NCBI RefSeq assembly: GCF_023554995.1
Contig: NZ_JAMJPK010000001.1
Span: 558,001-622,000 of the forward strand
Length of the DNA stretch: 64,000 bases
Reading direction: 5' to 3'
From: Halomonas gemina
Lineage (GTDB): Bacteria > Pseudomonadota > Gammaproteobacteria > Pseudomonadales > Halomonadaceae
A model generated the notes under the pieces. It did not search any database. It was not told the DNA's origin and worked only from the letters and a program-made list of their open reading frames with translations. Shown piece by piece: positions 61,366 to 64,000 of the stretch. Positions within the stretch are counted from its first letter, which is position 1. Each line of letters begins with the position of its first letter. Position numbers and translations under genes: made by a program.

Positions 61366-62097
61366 ATGAATACCTTCTCCACCCCGACGGCTATGCCGGA
61401 GCAGCCTGAACGCTTCGGCGGTTCCATCGAACGCAGTTCGATTGCCTTCCAGATACTGGAGCGGATCAAGTCCGCGCTGATTCGCGGTGACCTCAAGCCA
61501 GGCGACTACCTGCCCTCAGAGACCGAACTGACCCAGAGCCTGGGCATCGGCAAGTCGAGCGTTCGCGAAGCCATCAAGATGCTCCAGGCGATCGGCATCG
61601 TGGAGGTCCGCCGTGGCCATGGCACGATCATCAAGCGCGAGCCGGGGGAGCCACTGGTCGACCCCATGGCCTTCGGCATGATCCTTGCGCGCGGCATGAC
61701 GCGCGACGTACTCGAGTTCCGGGCGATGTTCGAGCCCGCCTACACCCTCCAGGCGATGACCAACGCCACCGATGAGGACCACCAGCGAATCCAGATGGCC
61801 ATTGACGACATGGCCGCGGCGATTGCCAACGGCGAGCAGACATCGCGCCACGATGTCAGCTTCCATCGCGCCATCCTGCATGCCACCCACAACCCGATGA
61901 CCATCCGGGTCGGCCAGACGCTGCTCGAGCTGATCGAGGCGGCCCTCGAGACGTCCATGCAGACACTCCCGGAGACCGCACTCGACGATCACCAGGCGAT
62001 CTATGCCGCCTTCCGGGCGGGTGATGCCGAGGGGGTTAGATGCGCTATCGAACACAGCGCGAAAAGCTGGGAAACCAACCTGACGTATCGGGATTGA
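61366..62097 (+). CDS. GntR-family regulator with FCD ligand domain
   Basis: A 243-aa FadR-subfamily regulator. The winged HTH includes LKPGDYLPSETELTQSLGIGKSSVREAIKML, and EVRRGHGTIIK closes the wing. The FCD domain has DVSFHRAILHATHN and the metal-binding His residues. It probably controls the divergent asparaginase-TRAP-hydrolase operon and responds to a carboxylic-acid effector. Confidence 0.9.
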   Translation: MNTFSTPTAMPEQPERFGGSIERSSIAFQILERIKSALIRGDLKPGDYLPSETELTQSLGIGKSSVREAIKMLQAIGIVEVRRGHGTIIKREPGEPLVDPMAFGMILARGMTRDVLEFRAMFEPAYTLQAMTNATDEDHQRIQMAIDDMAAAIANGEQTSRHDVSFHRAILHATHNPMTIRVGQTLLELIEAALETSMQTLPETALDDHQAIYAAFRAGDAEGVRCAIEHSAKSWETNLTYRD

Positions 62098-62175
62098 GTC
62101 CGCCGGGTAAACAGGTCAAGTTGATACCGATGCGCTGAACCTGCCTACTGCCGAGCATTCCCTCTGCCGGCAATC

Positions 62176-64000
62176 CTACTCGTCCAGATGAACCGGTTGG
62201 CACTCGCCGAGGAATTCGATGAGGCCCTCCAGTGGCATGGGGCGCGCGAAGTAAAAGCCCTGGAAGAAATCGCAGCCATGGCTCAACAGCAGCTGGTGCT
62301 GCGCCTCATGCTCGATACCCTCGGCGACCACCTTCAACCCAAGGTGGTGCGCCATGGAGATGATGCCCTGGATGATCGCCGCATCCTCCGCATTGCGCGT
62401 CACTTCACTGACGAAACTGCGGTCGACCTTCACGGTGTCGATAGGCAGGTTCTTGAGGTAGCTGAGGCTGGAAAAGCCGGTGCCGAAGTCGTCGATGGCG
62501 ACGCCCACGCCCATGGCTCTGAGAGCATGCAGCGTCTCGATGGCGCGCTCGGTGTCGTTCATCAGCACGCCTTCGGTCAGCTCCAGTGACAACTTGGGGG
62601 CCGGTAACCCGGTCACCGCCAGGGTCTGGCGCAGGTTGCCGAGAAAGCTCGAACGGCGGAACTGCAGCGGCGAGAGGTTGACCGCGACGTTGAGGCCCCC
62701 CTGGCCTGCCTCGTCGAGCAGGCGCAGATCATGGCAGGCCCTCGAGAGTACCCACTCGCTGATGGGAATGATCTGGCCGGTCTCCTCGGCCAGGGGAATG
62801 AACTGGGCGGGGGAAACATAGCCGCGCACCGGGTTGGGCCAGCGCAGCAGCGCTTCCACGCCTGCGACGCGGCCCTGGCGATCGATCAACGGCTGATAAT
62901 GCAGCTCGAAGGCCTGCACATCGATCGCCTCCTGGAGCTCATTGCGCAGCGCGACGCGATCACCCAGCCGCTGGGTGATCTCGGGCGTGTACCACTGACA
63001 AGCATTGCGCCCCTGCTGCTTGGCCAGGTACATCGCCATATCGGCCTGCTGGATCAGCTCGAGGGGCTGGGAGAGCGCCGAAGTGCTGACGGCGATGCCG
63101 ATGCTGCACGACAGCGACAGCTCATGTTCGCCGACCCGATAGGGCCGGGCGATGATCGAAAGCAGCCGCTCGGCCACCTGCAGCGCCTGGTCGTCAGTGT
63201 CCAGGTCGGGCAGCAGCACCACGAACTCGTCGCCGCCGAGGCGCGCCAGGGTATCCCCGCTGCGCATCGCCGCGGAGAGGCGCTTCGCGACGCCCAGCAG
63301 CAGCTGATCCCCGACCGCATGGCCGAGGCTGTCATTGATCGGCTTGAACTCATCGAGGTCGACGAAGAGCACCGCCAACAGGTGGCCGTGACGCCGGGCC
63401 AGTTGGAAATCGTGCACCAGCCGATCCTCGAGCAGCGTGCGGTTGGCCAGCCCGGTCAGCGCATCGTGGCTGGCGTGGTGCGCCAGGCGCGCCTCATAAG
63501 CCTTGCGTTCGGAGATATCATGCTGGATGCCCACGTAATGGGTGACCTGCCCCGCGTCGTCGCGCACGGGGGCGATGTAGAGATCGTTCCAGAAGGGGGT
63601 ACCGTCCTTGCGGTAGTTGCACAGGGTGACATGCACTTCGCTCTGACGGGCCAGATGCTGGCGAATCTGCTCCACTGCCGTCCTGTCCGTCTCGGCGCCC
63701 TGCAGGAAACGACAGTTGCGGCCGATGACCTCCTCCCGCGAATACCCCGTCATGCTCAGGAAGGCGTCGTTGGCATAGATGATGGGCAGATCGGGCTGTC
63801 CCGCATCGGCAATCAGCACCCCGTTGATGCTGGCTTGCACTCCGCGCTCGAGAATCCGCAACCGGGTCTCGCGTTCTCGCCGCTGGGTGACGTCCTTGGC
63901 GATGCCAAAGATCCCCGTGATGCGCTGGTCGATCACGATCGGCAGATTGGTGACATCCAGGCGGCGGCGCGTGCCATCCCGATGGGGAATCTGGACGTCA
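62176..64000 (-). CDS. PAS-GGDEF-EAL signalling protein (partial)
   Basis: C-di-GMP metabolism protein whose 5' end is beyond the window. Visible parts are PAS (…PHRDGTRRRLDVTNLPIV), a second PAS with the LOV-like GRNCRFLQG motif, GGDEF with LARLGGDEFVVLLPDLD, and EAL with ALLRWPNP in place of the usual EALLRW context, and DFGTGFSSLSYLKNLPID. The NCRFLQG motif suggests a flavin-binding LOV domain with a reactive Cys. Whether it acts as cyclase, phosphodiesterase or both is not decided here. Confidence 0.92.
   Translation of the reverse strand, partial: DVQIPHRDGTRRRLDVTNLPIVIDQRITGIFGIAKDVTQRRERETRLRILERGVQASINGVLIADAGQPDLPIIYANDAFLSMTGYSREEVIGRNCRFLQGAETDRTAVEQIRQHLARQSEVHVTLCNYRKDGTPFWNDLYIAPVRDDAGQVTHYVGIQHDISERKAYEARLAHHASHDALTGLANRTLLEDRLVHDFQLARRHGHLLAVLFVDLDEFKPINDSLGHAVGDQLLLGVAKRLSAAMRSGDTLARLGGDEFVVLLPDLDTDDQALQVAERLLSIIARPYRVGEHELSLSCSIGIAVSTSALSQPLELIQQADMAMYLAKQQGRNACQWYTPEITQRLGDRVALRNELQEAIDVQAFELHYQPLIDRQGRVAGVEALLRWPNPVRGYVSPAQFIPLAEETGQIIPISEWVLSRACHDLRLLDEAGQGGLNVAVNLSPLQFRRSSFLGNLRQTLAVTGLPAPKLSLELTEGVLMNDTERAIETLHALRAMGVGVAIDDFGTGFSSLSYLKNLPIDTVKVDRSFVSEVTRNAEDAAIIQGIISMAHHLGLKVVAEGIEHEAQHQLLLSHGCDFFQGFYFARPMPLEGLIEFLGECQPVHLDE

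Overview
The window looks like about 64 kb of a GC-rich gammaproteobacterial chromosome, most probably from a Halomonas-like member of the Halomonadaceae. The pointers are psrA-lexA-dinB synteny as in Pseudomonas and Halomonas, PHA synthase plus phasins, several TRAP transporters, a type IV pilus pilA/pilBC locus, an RfaH-type ops element, and many GGGGTC(A/T)GACCCC repeats with a RAYT transposase. This is inferred from protein and repeat character, not from a database search. No rRNA, tRNA or CRISPR array was found.

Layout. 0-4.6 kb: pyrC, an EamA exporter, a small membrane protein, a DadA-like oxidoreductase and a TerB-like protein. 4.8-22.6 kb: a surface-polysaccharide cluster. Most genes lie on the minus strand and are led by rmlBDAC; then come an RgpF-like protein, two sulfotransferases, GT2 and GT4 glycosyltransferases, an unusual ABC-TMD/pseudokinase fusion, a WbaP-type initiating transferase, a Wzy/WaaL-like protein and an acetyltransferase. 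An exact ops sequence lies between the SLC13 gene and rmlB. The middle of the cluster is clearly AT-richer than its flanks. 23-29.3 kb: an SLC13/RCK permease, an IS630-derived protein, cysD, cysNC and cysQ, i.e. sulfate uptake, PAPS synthesis and PAP removal next to the sulfotransferases that would use PAPS.

29.4-37 kb is an accessory, repeat-rich zone. It holds a RAYT gene with flanking palindromes, a HEPN-MNT (HepT/MntA) toxin-antitoxin pair, a cysQ-like gene fragment, small orphan genes, mscL, and two phasin genes that form a segmental duplication with RAYT 3' fragments around a RelBE-type module. 36.7-40.8 kb: pilA divergent from pilB-pilC, without pilD. 40.8-46 kb: minisatellite arrays, an L,D-transpeptidase, psrA with a candidate self-operator, lexA-dinB with a probable SOS box, a CbiM-like membrane protein and purU.

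46-49.9 kb: a TRAP transporter operon ending in a VanX/DdpX-type D-Ala-D-Ala dipeptidase, likely for dipeptide salvage. 49.9-53 kb: class I PHA synthase and a Fic protein. 53.1-62.1 kb: a catabolic operon (asparaginase-like protein, TRAP PQM, M20 carbamoylase-type hydrolase, two amidases) divergent from a GntR/FCD regulator, with a 15-bp palindrome between them. The right edge cuts a PAS-GGDEF-EAL protein.

Most notable: (1) the combined sulfated-polysaccharide and PAPS locus under an ops element; (2) the fusion of an ABC-exporter-like membrane domain to a degenerate APH-type kinase; (3) palindromic repeats that supply the stop codons of a RAYT and of a domesticated IS630 protein; (4) the phasin/RAYT-fragment duplication around relBE.
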